A DNA stretch of 64,000 nucleotides from Hypericum androsaemum (GCA_963995505.1 OZ023182.1:15785619-15849618), one strand, 5' to 3'; shown: positions 11,867 to 24,408, counted from the stretch's first letter. A program made the numbers and translations. Notes: a model not told the origin generated them from the sequence alone.

Positions 11867-14800
11867 GTTGAGACCTTGTCTGATGGTAACAACTCGTGCG
11901 TGGATGTGAAAGGCCTGGGCACTTGTAGATTACACCTTCGTGGTAGTCGTGCCCTTCCTTTACATGACGTGTTGTTTGCTCCAGACATACGAAGGAACCT
12001 GATCTCAGTTTCGGCCTTAATGTCTTTAGGTTTTCGGTTGTCGTTTGAGAACGACACTGTTAGATTATTTTTGGATGATGCCTATTTTGGCCTTGGGTAT
12101 ATATCGGAAGGTTTTTTGATTCTGGATATTGATCCTTGTGAAAGTTTTTTCTTTGTCACTAGTTCAAACTCATCAGAGGATGATATTAAACTATGGCATT
12201 CTAGACTTGGCCATATCGGTCAGGATTGTTTAAACCGTCTAGCTAAGGCAGGACTGTTGGGCAATATAGAGAAATCTATATTACCTAGTTGCGTATCCTG
12301 TCTAGAAGGGAAAAGCACTAGGAAACCTTTCGGTACTGGGACTAGAGCCAAATTTCCACTACAATTAGTCCATTATGACATATGTAGTCCAATGAACGTG
12401 AGGGCAAGGCATGGAGCATATTACTTCATCACCTTTATTGATGACTATACTAGATATGGTCTGATATACCTGATTTCTCACAAGTCTGAAGCCTTAAACT
12501 GCTTCATGACATACATGAGTTTTGTTGAGAATCAGAAGGACAGAAAGATAAAGGGCTTACGAACTGATCGTGGCCGTGAATATCTTTCTGATGAGTTCAA
12601 AGCTCTATGCATTGAAAAAGGAATTGAACATCAGTTGTCCATTCCTTATACACCACAGCAAAATGGAGTTGCTGAAAGAAGGAATAGAACCCTTCTTGAT
12701 ATGGTTAGATCGATGATGGCAGAGGAAAATTTACCTATATCATTCTATGGAGATGCGCTCCTGACTGCCGCATACGTTCTAAACCGTGTTCCCTCTAAGT
12801 CTGTTACAGCCACTCCTTACGAAATGTGGACAGATCGGAAGCCCGATTTATCCTATTTTAAGCCATGGGGGTGTGCGTCATATGTCTATTCTACCTCAAG
12901 TGCTTTCGGTAAATTAGAACCGAGAGGTAGAAAAAGTATCTTTATAAGATACCCAGAGGTATCTAAAGGGTACGTTTTCATGGGTGAACTGGATAATGGA
13001 CATGTAACAGAATTTGAATCACGCGATGTCACATTTTTGGAGAATGAATTTTCAAAATAGGGAGAGGTTAGTAGTGACCTTACCCTTTATGAGACAAATG
13101 AACCAGAATCATCTGGATCACTTCTTCCGAGTGGGAGAATTGAGGAGGAAGATAGAGATTTTCCAACTCAAAATGATCCGGAAGGTCGTGATCTGAGTCC
13201 TGAAAGGGAGGTAATTCCTTATTCTAGTGGGAGTACGGTATTTTCACCCAGTGGGAGTACGATTCCTGGATATGATGAATATATGAGAGATGTTTATCAA
13301 AACTGGAAATACCGTAGGTCTAGCAGAACTAGCATACCACGCCGACGATTTGACATCAAAGGCGAGGCTAATGCGTTCTTGGTATTACTAAAGAAATTTG
13401 GTGGTCCAAGTGAAATTCTTCTGGCCATCCTGCAGGATGAAGATGAACCAAAGAATGTATCTGGAGCTTTGTCATCTCCAAAACAAACTGAATGGATGAA
13501 TGCAATAGAAGAAGAAATATCTTCTATGATCAAAAACCAGGTTTGGGAACTGGTTAACCTACCTAAGGGACGTAGGGTAATTGGGAATAACTGAATTCTC
13601 AAAATCAAGCGCAATGCAGATAGCAGTATCGAAAGATACAAAGCGCGTTTGGTTGTCCAAGGGTTTAAACAAGAGGTTGGGATAGACTATGAGGAGACTT
13701 TTGCACCTGTTGTTAGATTTACGTCAATTAGGGTCATTTTAGCTATGGTTGCTAACATGAATCTAGAATTACATCAAATGGATGTAAAGACTGCTTTTCT
13801 CCATGGAGAATTGGATGAAGAAATCTACATGGTTCAGCCTGAGGACTACAATAAAAAAGGCTGCGAACACAAAGTTTACAAATTAAATAGATCAATTTAT
13901 GGCCTTAAGCAGTCGTCTAGACAGTGGTATATTTGCTTTCATAATACAATCATGCAGCATGATTTTATAATGATAGACGAAGATCACTGCGTGTATGTTA
14001 AGCGATCAGGGAAGAAGTTTGTTATCATCACTTTATATATTGATGACATACTTTTAGCTGGAAATGATATGGAATTTCTTGTCGAAATCAAAGATTGGTT
14101 GTTTTCCAACTTTGAAATGAAAGACATGGGTGAAGCGGATTACATACTCGGAGTTAAAATTTCAAGGAATCGTTCGAAGAGAATAGTGTCTCTTTCACAA
14201 GAGACATATATTTGTAAAGTAGTAGAACATTTCAATTGTGATCACAGTAACCCAAAGTATGTCCCATTGGTTAAAGGTCATAATTTGTGTAAGGACATGT
14301 GCCCAAAAATAGCTAAACAACTTAGGAACATGGAGAAGATTCCTTATGCCAATGCAGTTGGATGCCTAATGTACGCAATATTGTGTACTAGACCTGATAT
14401 TTGCTATGCTGTGGGAATAGCAAGCAGATATCAGTCTGATCCAGGCAGTGCTCACTGGAAGGCTGTCAAAGGGATTTTGAAATATTTGAACACTACTGCA
14501 GAATACTCCTTGTGCTATCAAGGTCGTGACCTGATATTGAGTGGCTATACTGATGCTGATTGAGGAGGCGACGTGGACAAGAAAAAGTCTACATCTGGAT
14601 TCGTTTTCTTGTTGAACGGGGGTGCTATCTCATGGAGCAATAAGAAGCAAACATGTGTATCCCTGTCAACAATGGAAGCGGAATATGTAGCTTCAGCTCA
14701 TGCTGCACAAGAAGCGGTATGGTTGAAGAGATTCTTAAGCCATCTCTCCCTGATCAACTCGACGGAGCCCGTAAGTTTATTCTGCGACAACCAGGCAGCT

Positions 14801-15013
14801 ATAGCATATGCTAAGGATCCTAGATTCCATAGTAGAGCTAAGCATATAGATATTAAATTTTACTTTGTTAGAAATTTAATAAAATATAAAGAACTGCGTA
14901 TGAAACACATATCTACACGAGATATGGCCGCAGATCCAATGACTAAAGCATTACCTCGAGAAGTGTTTGAGAAACATGTTAAGTCACTAGGTTTACGACG
15001 GTTTTATTTGTAA
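11867..15013 (+). pseudogene. Copia pol: gag-pre-integrase, integrase, reverse transcriptase, RNase H (three nonsense codons)
   Basis: All domains lie in one reading frame. Gag-pre-integrase with its His/Cys zinc site (LWHSRLGHIG ... CVSC) is at about 12190-12310. The integrase DDE residues are in LVHYDICSPM, RTDRGREYLSDEF and PQQNGVAERRNRT (about 12365-12690). Reverse transcriptase runs from about 13580 to 14300, with AFLHGELDEEIYM and the catalytic YIDDILLAGND near 14037. RNase H carries SGYTDAD, STMEAEYVA and FCDNQAA (about 14540-14810) and ends with MTKALPREVFEKH. The frame is broken by TAG at 13058-13060, TGA at 13592-13594 and TGA at 14561-14563. The last two fall on positions where relatives have Trp, so TGG to TGA is likely. 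No frameshift is seen. Catalytic residues survive, which implies modest age; the element itself is non-autonomous. Confidence 0.93.
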
Positions 15014-15955
15014 TTCAATTAGTTAGAATAAAGAATTTTTATTTGGCAATATGAGTTAAATGTGAAACATGTCGGACAGAGAAGTAGCCCACTCACACGG
15101 GTGTTTACCTCAGTGGGAGTCAAGAAGTTGATTTCTAAATGAGATGAGGCCGTTATTGGATATACATAAGTGCATGTCCTATGACGGAATGCCATCTTGC
15201 TCAAGAGCAAGTTTCCTTATGGGATGCAGGAATAAGTTGCTGCATTTGGATTTTCTACAATCCATATGATAAGATATAAGTAGAACTTATCATACTGTCT
15301 GTCCTATTAGCCTGGAGTTAAGCTAAGGTTGATACTCTAGTATGGTGTTAAATGACATGTGTTCCTTTATAAAGGAAAATACACTGTAATACGTGATTAG
15401 TATCATGTGTGCTACTCGACCACTAGATGGGATAAAAATATTGAGTGATTTCACAATCTCTGGTGTGAGACCAATTTTCGAGAACTGTGATTCCCGAAAC
15501 CTACCCTTAAGATCCTAAACGTATTCTGGAAGTATGATCCAGTGCTACTAGCTTGAAAAACTCATGAAAAGGTTATGGCATAACGATTCGACCTGGCAGA
15601 GCTGACCAGAAAAGCAGGCTGTATCATTATGAAAAGAATATAGTTAAGGGAGAAGGAACTCTGTTCATCACATTCTGAGTTTCGTGGTTCAGGTGCACCA
15701 ATTGTATTGAAAAGTACAATAGCGAACCCGAATATAATTATTTGAAATCACTGATGTGAACAATGGAATGTGACATGAGTCCTGGGGTAATAGCATACAT
15801 TATACAAGAAGGTAGTCGAGATGCTACTATTCAAGTAGCCTGAGTGTCTGTGCTCTTGAATTTGGCTTAACATACTCGACGTGTGTTGGTCGCACGAAAT
15901 CCTTTAAAGAAATCTGATAATTGTTGATCAAGGTCAATAATAATTGAGTGGGAGA
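15014..15955 (+). other. 3' untranslated internal region and polypurine tract
   Basis: Non-coding sequence of about 940 bp follows RNase H and ends with the polypurine tract GAGTGGGAGA (15946-15955) directly before the 3' LTR, where plus-strand synthesis is primed. No frame of interest is seen. Confidence 0.85.
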
Positions 15956-16559
15956 TGTTGGACCTTGGGCCCATCAGGCAATTATTATTGTGGCTGATTG
16001 GGCCCAGGCCCATCAGGCCCAAAAAGTTGGGTTGGGTGGGCCGGTCAACCCGAGTTGACTGCCCCGATGCCACGCAAGCGCCACGTCAGCATGACGTGGC
16101 GCTGACGTCATATGTGGTAGTCCGCGTGGCGCGCCCACGTGGTGCCACACGGCAAAGCTAGGGGTAGCCTTGCCGCGTGGCGGACATGCGGTCCGAAGTG
16201 CCACGTGGCAGACATGCGGTCCAAAGTGCCACGTGGCGCATTTTGGTTGTCCGGATTTCCCTATAAAAAGGGAAATCTGGCTGGACCAATTTGTAACTTT
16301 GCCCACAACTACTCAATAAGAAAGGAAAATTCTGGATTAGTTCCTGAATTTTAATCAGATTTTCAATAGAGGAAATCTCGTGAAAATTAATTACGAATCC
16401 GTTCAACGTAATCGTAATTCGACTAGCACGAAGACGTTGTGGACCCGAGCCTGTAGACCTCTTGCTTCAACAAGTAAGTGATTTATTATTAACAAATTAG
16501 TTTGTTAATTAAATAAGTTTAACACGTAATTACTCGTTAATTACGCGTCGAATCCGTCA
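15956..16559 (+). repeat. 3' LTR of the copia element (604 bp)
   Basis: It begins TGTTGGACCTTGGG and ends AATCCGTCA, followed by CCTTG. Near its start it has an extra segment (about 15976-16010) in which GGGCCCATCAGGC-like sequence is duplicated, absent from the 5' LTR. Its G-box array is shorter (CACGTG at about 16136, 16201 and 16230). A TATA box, CTATAAAAAG, begins at 16261. Confidence 0.95.
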
Positions 16560-16564
16560 CCTTG

Positions 16565-17066
16565 TAGTACAATCATGCAACTTAGCTAGAGAGAGTTTAG
16601 CTCTAACGACTTCATTCTCAATCTGCCATTCGAAAGATGAAGATAGGTTGTTCGCATAATCGACTACCACTTGTAGCAGTGTTGAAGTTGCCTAATGTGT
16701 CCTTGATGATTTCTAGTCGCAACAGCTAACCCTAAACTCCGATCATCCGAGCACCACGAGGCGTCACAGTTGACTATCACCTCATTTGAATGAGGTGGTT
16801 TTCATCCCCCAGGCTGATAGGATCATCCCAAGTCAGCAGAGTCATTTTGCATCCCAAGTCACCAGGTGCATTATTTATCCCTCCCACGTCTGTCATGTTT
16901 TCTCTAGTCCATTCTTGCAAGCCATTAATCACGATTTGAATAGTATTTGTTGGATATGGATTTTTTCCCTCGAACATCGCTTTGTTCCTTGTTTTTCATA
17001 TCTGCCAGTATAAAAAGACAGCAATTGAGCTACGTATTCTTTTGTACCAAGATTATATATCGTAAT
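16565..17066. other. Intergenic DNA between two retroelements
   Basis: No gene or motif that I can support. Short frames on both strands at about 16777-17013 overlap each other and look accidental. Confidence 0.4.
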
Positions 17067-17800
17067 TGTAACGCTTTGTGAGCCGACCGACTATCTCTAC
17101 AAACTAATACAAATTTTTTCTAGTGTATTTTATCTTCATTTACACGTATCCCGAAAAATTTCCGAGGAGATCACCTATCCTGAAATCACCCCAGGCCAAA
17201 CACATTTAACTTTGAAATTTTTTCAAATATTTTCCAGAAAATGAGGTACACCTTGTTGATATGGATAGTACCAATCAAATCACTTAAGCATTTCTGAACA
17301 TAGAAGCCTTTCGAACATATTCGGGGTATCACATTCATCCTTCCTCAAATACGTGACATCATCGTTACACCACAGAACAATACCAGAATTCCTCAATTTT
17401 TCGGTGTGGGATCAGTTCGTCCATTGTCTGTGTACTCTCACACCGACGACCACTCATTGCCCTCTAGGCCCCGTGCTTCACATGCCCACCAACTTCGGTC
17501 TGGTTACCGTACTAGTAGAGGTCGTGCTCTGATACCACTTGTAATGTCCCGTGATCCGAGCGATTGTCTCCACAAACCAACACAATCATTTTTCACTATG
17601 TTTTGTCATCACTCACGTGCACTCCGTAGAACTTCTCTGGAAATTACCATCCTGAAATTATCCCATGTCAAACATATTTAACCTTTGGAATTCTTTCAAA
17701 ATATTTGTTACGTACACATTGTTGATATAAATAGTACTAATCACATCAATTAAACTTTTGTGAACATATCAAACCTTTCTAACATATTCGGGGTATCATA
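17067..17800 (-). mobile_element. Cassandra-type TRIM (miniature LTR retrotransposon with 5S-like LTRs)
   Basis: Two diverged direct repeats, 17067-17333 and 17540-17800, flank about 206 bp. Read on the minus strand each repeat starts TRTGATACCCCGAATATG and ends in TTACA. Next to the right repeat, the minus strand has TGGTATCAGAGC (plus 17526-17537), the initiator tRNA-Met primer site, and a purine tract (GAGGAAGGATGA) precedes the left repeat. This is the plan of a TRIM. Inside both LTRs the minus strand carries sequence resembling the 3' half of 5S rRNA, including GGATAGGTGATCTCCTCGG, close to the 5S C-box region. 5S-like LTRs define Cassandra, known across land plants, and total length fits. 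It has no coding capacity. The two LTRs differ a lot, so the copy is old; no clear target duplication remains. Confidence 0.82.
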
Positions 17801-19600
17801 ATAATATGCGAGGAACATGGTTAAAATGTCAAAGCCAAAATGTGAAGGCAGAAATAGATATATGTAAAAATAATTGGAAAGCTATTAAATAATGGAGGCG
17901 AAGCCTGGAAGAAAAAAATAATAATACATTGACCGGTAAGGAAGCTGCTACCTACCTCTTGGTTCTATATAGTACACATGAAGCTAATATGTTTTTTTCA
18001 TATATTTTGTTATTCGTATATTCACTAGCCAATTAATTGAGATTAGAATTATGTAGTATCTTTGAAAGGTAACAATCTACCCTAATAAATAATAGAATAA
18101 CTCGAAATTTTTTTATTAAATTTAAAAAAATTCTATTACGAATTGATGTGATTATAGGGAATACTATATGGTTTTTCCCAAGGAAAACAAGGAAGAGTAT
18201 GAGTAGCCGGTTACACCCGGATCAAGGCATAGAACTCGATGCTAATCAACTCGTTGATGATTATGTAAATTAAGAAGAAATGAATTCTAGAATATGGCTA
18301 CAAAACTGTTGGGCGTGCTGCTCGTTGACGTGTCCCTGTGCAATCCAAGCAAACCCACCAAATATATATGACCAAAACGGAGCGCTGGCTAGTTGGACAT
18401 TTCATATTTCGTGTACGACAAAAAAAGTAAAAAGAGAGAAGAAAATAAAAGTTTAACTATTTTTTTCATTTATGGCAATTTAATCGCATCAATCATTATA
18501 TGTGTTGTTGAAACTTGTTTATGAATGAAAAAATTTAACAAATCTTCATGTACAAAAATTTTAGGGAAAAGTCCACTTTAGTACCCTGTGGTATCGCGAA
18601 AAATTAAGTCAGTACCCTGTGGTTTAAAACGTATCAATTGAGACGGTGAAATACTACATCAGACATGATTATATTAACAAGATCTTCTCATTTCATATGA
18701 CTCTATCAGCAATACATATTTTCCACCAAAAAAACAACTGCGATATCAATTACACTGGCAGATAACCGAAGCGGACATTTCATAAAAAGTTATTTATTGC
18801 ACGGATAGAGATACATGCAAGAAGATGGCAGGCAGGGCAACCGGTGATTTGTCGAGCTTGGTGTAATTCCTTAGCTGTCTTTTGATATGGTGTTTCACTT
18901 GGCTCAATGTGGGGCCATTCCCCAAGAAATTGCTCAACCTTGATGTTTGTCCTTGCTCATCCAACTATATTGGGATCTATCTATGTCCTTGCTCAATTTG
19001 TTTTTCTCAAAAGAAATCAATGTTAATCGTAATTTGGCTGGAAACTCGTGACACTAGAAATTTAATGATGTAAAATATGTACATTTTTTATATTAGAATA
19101 ACAAATCTATTTATAAAAAATCAAAAACACAATTTTTTAATAAGAAATCGGTGGTAAATTTTTATATTGCACTTTTAATTTATATATATTTTGTATCATC
19201 CGGGTAACCATCTTTGTCGAAGGAAGAGGAACTTAGTGTACGTCCAAGATAGGAAGACAGCTTTGCTAGGTTGGATGGCGCGGCGTCGTCGGGGGTAGGT
19301 TGGGTCCGTGGTGCAGCTGATGGTGTGGACAATGGTGGGGAGGATAGTGAGGGCACTTTTTTCTCTTTTTCTTTATTTTCAGTTATTCAGATTTTGACAA
19401 ATTACAACTACGTCAATATAAAAAAAATAAAAAATACATTTTTAAAAATGTATAAGGGTAAAATATATTAGTTAAAAAAAACTCGCATAAATCTCAAATT
19501 AACCTTGAAAGCTATTTACTGGTAACATTTTCGTTGGTGTTATATTTGGATACAATAAGGGTCATCACGTCAACTCCCTATTTCCTCATCGTTGAACATT
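17801..19600. other. AT-rich intergenic DNA
   Basis: No gene is visible. A phrase typical of dispersed plant repeats (TAGTACCCTGTGGT, given twice near 18580 and 18610) marks a repeat fragment. The frame at 18882-19073 lacks motifs. Confidence 0.4.
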
Positions 19601-19629
19601 AATGACTTTGAAATGCTTTTTAAAGATTT

Positions 19630-20070
19630 ACTTCGAGAGGTGTCGGGTCAGTGACTCTACGGCTTTATCAAAGGTACCGGCTATTGCACGAATCTCGTGG
19701 CGGAATTGTGGACACTCATTCTAGACCTAGAGTTGATATGGGAGCGAGAATTTTGACGAGTACTAGTTGAGGTCGATTTATCCTTGACAATATTATGCGT
19801 GTGCCGAGGAATTGTACAAGATCACCCATTTTCGAGCCATGTGCATCGTGCAAAGGAGCTTATAGATCGAGATTGGGAGATTCAAATACAAGACGTGAAG
19901 GCAATCTAATTGATGATGGTCTTTTGAAGCTCGCTTTACCGATTTCTTTGAGAATGGGTATGGAGTGGTCGTCCAAAGAGCGATCAAACGAAAGGTCAGA
20001 GGAGAAAAAATATGGAAAAAAGAAGAGAAGAAAAAGACTTGAATGGGTAGAGGAGAATTTTTTTTGAGGA
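19630..20070 (+). pseudogene. LINE-derived RNase H domain fragment
   Basis: From 19661 the plus strand reads GFIKGTGYCTNLVAELWTL, then after an in-frame stop RVLVEVD, then RAKELIDRDWEIQIQDV, and, shifted into another frame at about 19890, REGNLIDDGLLKLAL. This is the order of the plant LINE-type RNase H (RVT_3 family): an AELWAL-like segment, a VELD-like segment, the DWEV-like strand and the REAN.IAD.LA-like ending. At least one nonsense codon and one frameshift break it. No reverse transcriptase is found upstream, so only the 3' end of a LINE (or a very decayed copy) remains. Confidence 0.65.
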
Positions 20071-22812
20071 ACAAGAACTTTATTGAGAATTAAAAAAGAA
20101 TGAGTAAGGGATAATCGTTGTGAATAGCATGGTTGTAAGGATATTTTGTATGTAGATTTCGTGGATTGTTGTGTAGTGCCCTACTCCTACGTCTAAGCTC
20201 TCATTATATAGAAAAACTTAGCATCGGCCTAATATATGAAAATCTAATGCAGGAAAAGCCTGATACATAAAGTCTAACACAGCCCCGACATAATATAGGA
20301 AAAACTTTATACAGGAAACCTAACATAATTTTGGCCTAATTTAGGAAATCCTAAATTAACGAGACTTCCAATCAAATTTTGACCATTTTTCATGCCAAAT
20401 TTAGAAATTACACAAATATACATAATTGTAGATCTAAGTCCTTTTTTTGTACTATTTAAAATTACATCCATCTGATACTTGAGTAGAAAGTTATGGCTGC
20501 TTTATCGAAATAGGATCGGCACGAATTCGCGAATTAATTTTCTTCTCCAACAAAAGAATAAAGGGACTTTTGCCTCTCGATTATTAAAAAACATGCTTGC
20601 TTTCTTTTTCACATGAATTCGTGTTTAATTAACATTCTCAGGCATTGAATTGTGACGACTTATATTTTTAGACTTAAACATGTTATCTTATATTAATCAA
20701 GTGAAAAAAAATTCTACAAAAGGTATTCAACTCCTTCGATAGATGTAAAATTCAATTGAATATACATATTCTCGATTTATACATCATGAATACCTAATTG
20801 ACCATTTTATTAGTTAATATAAAGTATGTTTAATTTTGTATCTATACAAAGATTTTTTTTCCTGGTGAAAGCTTATGACGACTTCTTACATGCATATGAA
20901 TATGTTTGCTTTTGCCTCCAAAGTTCTAAATTCGATAGGAGCTTATAATGACCGGAATTACCGTACACATATGTCCAAAATACAAGAAGATAGTACATAA
21001 ACCAAAAACATCCAAACGTATTTTGTAAATTTCTTTTCATGCTCTCGAGTTAGTACGTTCACTGAGTTGTGATGTGGAGAGCCTAACGAACCAATCATCC
21101 AATGACACTCTATGACAAATATCGTGGCTGGACCTTAAGGAAATAGGGTCGACCACATTATGTTCGTTACAAATGGAACATCTTCTGTACCCCCTCCTGT
21201 CAAATAAACTAGTCATAGTGAAAGAACTTATATAAATCGATAAAATTATTTTGTTTTAATCAAAAAATTTCGTGTAAAATTTTTTGGGAATGTAATAGTG
21301 TCAAATAGTTGCCGAGAGAGTTTTACAAATTTTTAAAAATCCTATCCAATCTAAACTTAAATTAGTCGATTTAGTAGATGTAAAAATACTTGTCATAAAA
21401 AAATCAAATTTCTAGTCTGATTAACAGTGTCCAATTGCATTACAAAGAAACAAAATTTGGTCGGCTTCTTTGTTTCATCTACTGTATGCCCAAGAACATA
21501 TTTAGTTATGTGAATACTACAACATCATTTCGCCGGACAAAGACCATAAGGATATACCTAACCGGAGTTTATCTTCCACAATTACTTTGTTCATCCCACA
21601 AGTCAAAATATATTAAGTTGGATTAATTAACTGAGTAGCCGGAAAAATGCATGTCTTCATCGTACTAGGCAAGAAAAATATTGTGGATTCTGTCATTATA
21701 CCCATGGTAATTAGCCCAAATACAGTAAGTTCCTTGATCCTTGGAGGCTGTAAGGAAAATGAAGGAATTTCGAACGTGACAAATTTGATGGAATCATAGG
21801 GACATCGTTAGTGTTCGGTTTCTAATTAATCAGACAAGAGAATCCAGACATCACAAATTAGTCGTAGATTGGCCATCATATCATATGTAAACTTTCATCG
21901 TACCATTTCTACGTTGTTTCATTGCCGTCAAGGTTAATACTTGCAACTACTAAATTCGGATCAGATAAAAAAATTTATTAACGATTTTTTTTAATCATGG
22001 AATATGTAGTTTCTTTTTGTTGAGACATGTTTCATTGTTCAATATAGTGTTGGAGGATAACACCTTTTTTTTTATAATCCTTTATTGTCCGACATACTTT
22101 TGGACTTTGGAGTAAGGACTATCCCGTATATAACTATTTTCTGACCCAATGCTGAGGCCGCCTTTACTTTGCAAACAAAGGTCTGCCGTCGTAAACAGGA
22201 ATCAGTATTCGGATATTTATAAATTTAACCTCAAAATTTAATAAGTTAAATTTTCTGCAACCAAACGAAAATTAATTTAGTTTTAAGTAATGCCAAGCAA
22301 AAATCACTTCAGAAATTGTTACTAGAGATAGTTAAAGAAAAGAAAATATAGTTGAACGCTCTCTTAAAAAAATTGCACAATATCTTAAAAATTATGTCCA
22401 CATTTAATATGGAGCAGTGAAATCTATTAATATTCGGAAACATACATACTTATTATTATTTTATTGAAGAAAGCCAGGATGAGAAAAATACAGAAAACGA
22501 TTGAGCCACCTTAAGTTTTTTTTTAATTTTTGAAAGATAAAACTAAAAAGAGAAAAATCAGGAATACCCGGAGAATAAATGGGAAAAGGAAAGCATGCGG
22601 GAATATGTACGGAAGTCCTACTGGGCCGCACGATGGCAAAAGGAAGTGCAATCTGTTGACGTTTGTTTTTGCACAAATCAAACGGTCTACAAACCACGAC
22701 CTCGCTGATAAGAAGTTGCACGTGACATACATAATCTCCACTTTTCTCCCTCAAATGAAATTGCCAAGTTGCCCTCAAAAAATTTGCCAAGTTGAAGTGA
22801 ACTCTAAATAAT
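20071..22812. other. AT-rich intergenic DNA with a possible LTR remnant
   Basis: At about 20140-20360 the sequence (CTCTCATTATATAGAAAAAC followed by repeated AGGAAA.CCTAA-like phrases) resembles the better-preserved LTR-like block at 23.5-24.4 kb, on the same strand. The rest, including frames at 21435 and 22461-22811, shows no recognisable gene. Confidence 0.4.
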
Positions 22813-23201
22813 AGGAGTGAATTGGGTCCGGAGTGAAAAAATTATTCCGGACGGTTTGGAGTGAAGGGGGGACCGTGTTGGCATGCGAGTTATGTGATAC
22901 TGGTATGCGCAGTTATGTGATAATGAAATTTATTTTTGTGACAGTGGCATGTCCCATTTATGATACTGGCGCACATGACTTTTTTCATTTTGGTCCCTGT
23001 ATTTTAGCATTTTTACAAAAAAGTCATGCTAGAATGCTCCGTATGCGCAGTTATGTGATAATGATATTTGTTTCCGGCCTATGTTTGTGCATAATTTTTT
23101 TTATTTTGGTCCCTGTATTTTAGCATTTTTACAAAAAAGCTCGTGCGTGTCTTCATTATGAACGGTTCGGAATGGGGGCATTACGTAACCAATCCAACTC
23201 C
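22813..23201. mobile_element. MULE-type MITE, copy A (about 389 bp)
   Basis: The ends form terminal inverted repeats (GGAGTGAATTGGGTCCGG and, reversed, GGAGTTGGATTGGTTACG). Nine bases outside each end are nearly identical (CTAAATAAT at 22804-22812, CTAAATAAA at 23202-23210), matching the 9-bp duplications of Mutator-like elements. The inside contains repeats of a phrase near CAGTTATGTGATAATGG and two copies of TCATTTTGGTCCCTGTATTTTAGC-like sequence. It has no coding capacity. Copy B lies at 55645-56094 in the same orientation. Confidence 0.75.
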
Positions 23202-23451
23202 CTAAATAAACACTTGAAAATGAAACTAAGTTTTTTAATACTATTTCATATTCAGACACTTAACTAATATTTAACCCTAGTTATATTAGCTGATTGCAAA
23301 ATTATACCATAATGTTAGAATTATCATAATTAAAGGTATACATATATTTATATTGCTACACTAATTGGAAATCTTTTCACAAGAAAACATGTCACCTACA
23401 TCTAATTATTGTTTATATATTATCAATGAAGAAAAATTAATCCTATGATAT

Positions 23452-24408
23452 TGTTGCAGGAATAAGTGAACAAGTAACCTAGGAGGGTCCGGAGTGGTCG
23501 TCCCAAGGTCAGTCTAACTATGCTAAGGCTATGCTGAGCTACGAACTACGGGCTACGGACTAAGGTAAGGAAAAGCAACAAGTAAGATAAAGATTTGTGT
23601 TGTTGTGTTGGTGGTGATGGATCCCTTGTCCGAGCTCCCCTTATATAGTGCGCCTTGACCTAGCTCCTCCGACCTTAGAATAGGAAACCCTAAATCGTCT
23701 TTAATGCATAAAGATCCCGGCTCTAAGATTCGATCACGAGAGATCCACCTCAATAAAGACTAAATCCCGCAAGATCCATCAATTTGTGACCGTCGCCAAT
23801 ACAGAGAGATTTAGCACGGCTTGATATAGGAAAGTTCTAGACCGTTGTCCAAACATAAGGAAATCCGGCCTTAAAAGAAGCTGTGCCAGCCAAGTAACCC
23901 GACATCGAATAAGAAAGCCACCACCAAAATAGAAACCCGGCTCAACTTAGAAAAATGTAGACCGACTTAACCTTCTTGAACCTCCCACGTGAAATCTCGT
24001 CCCAAGCCTGTCATTGTCCAAAGCAACTCCAAAGCATTCATCTGGGCTACCCCCTCGAAAGCCCAAAGCGCCCTAACAGGCTCCTGCCTTATGGGCCAAA
24101 GTGCCCTATCGGGCTTCTTGCTTCGAGGTCCGAGGCGTCCACCCGGACCGATCGGTCCACTCGGCCAACACTCACCAACCCAAGCAAGAGTTGCTCCATG
24201 CGAACCCGGAAACCCGAAGCGTCATTTTCATGCTTCAACACACTACCAAGTCCAAAGCGGGACGACGTCCACTACCAAGTCCAAAGCGAGCTTCCCGCTT
24301 TCAAACCCAAAATGGCTCGAGCGGGCCCAAAGTGGGTTTCGATCTCTTCTGGACCCGGTCACCTTTGCCAAAAACCCGAAGCATTATTTTTGTGCCTCAA
24401 CTGACATA
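23452..24408 (-). repeat. LTR-like block, possibly a solo LTR on the minus strand
   Basis: On the minus strand a TATA-type promoter (ACTATATAAGGGGAGCTC, plus about 23633-23650) is followed by a leader-like CA-rich region and, at about 23452, a TG/CA-type end. The right part (23980-24400) is GC-richer with repeated AACCCGAAGC and CCAAGTCCAAAGCG phrases. I find no primer site, polypurine tract or coding domain, and the flanking 5-mers do not match, so boundaries are approximate. An old solo LTR is the best explanation. Confidence 0.4.

Larger units (their letters stand above)
9436..16559 (+). mobile_element. Complete Ty1/copia LTR retrotransposon
   Basis: Two LTRs beginning TGTTGGA and ending GTCA bracket a tRNA-Met-type primer site, a coding region and a polypurine tract. 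The 5-bp sequence CCTTG lies immediately outside both ends (9431-9435 and 16560-16564), a perfect target-site duplication, so the boundaries are secure. Domain order is gag-pre-integrase, integrase, reverse transcriptase, RNase H, which is copia order. The last 310 bp of the two LTRs differ at roughly 15 positions by eye, mostly transitions, so the insertion is not very recent. The element cannot now make a full polyprotein: pol has three nonsense codons and a recognisable gag and protease are absent. Confidence 0.96.
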
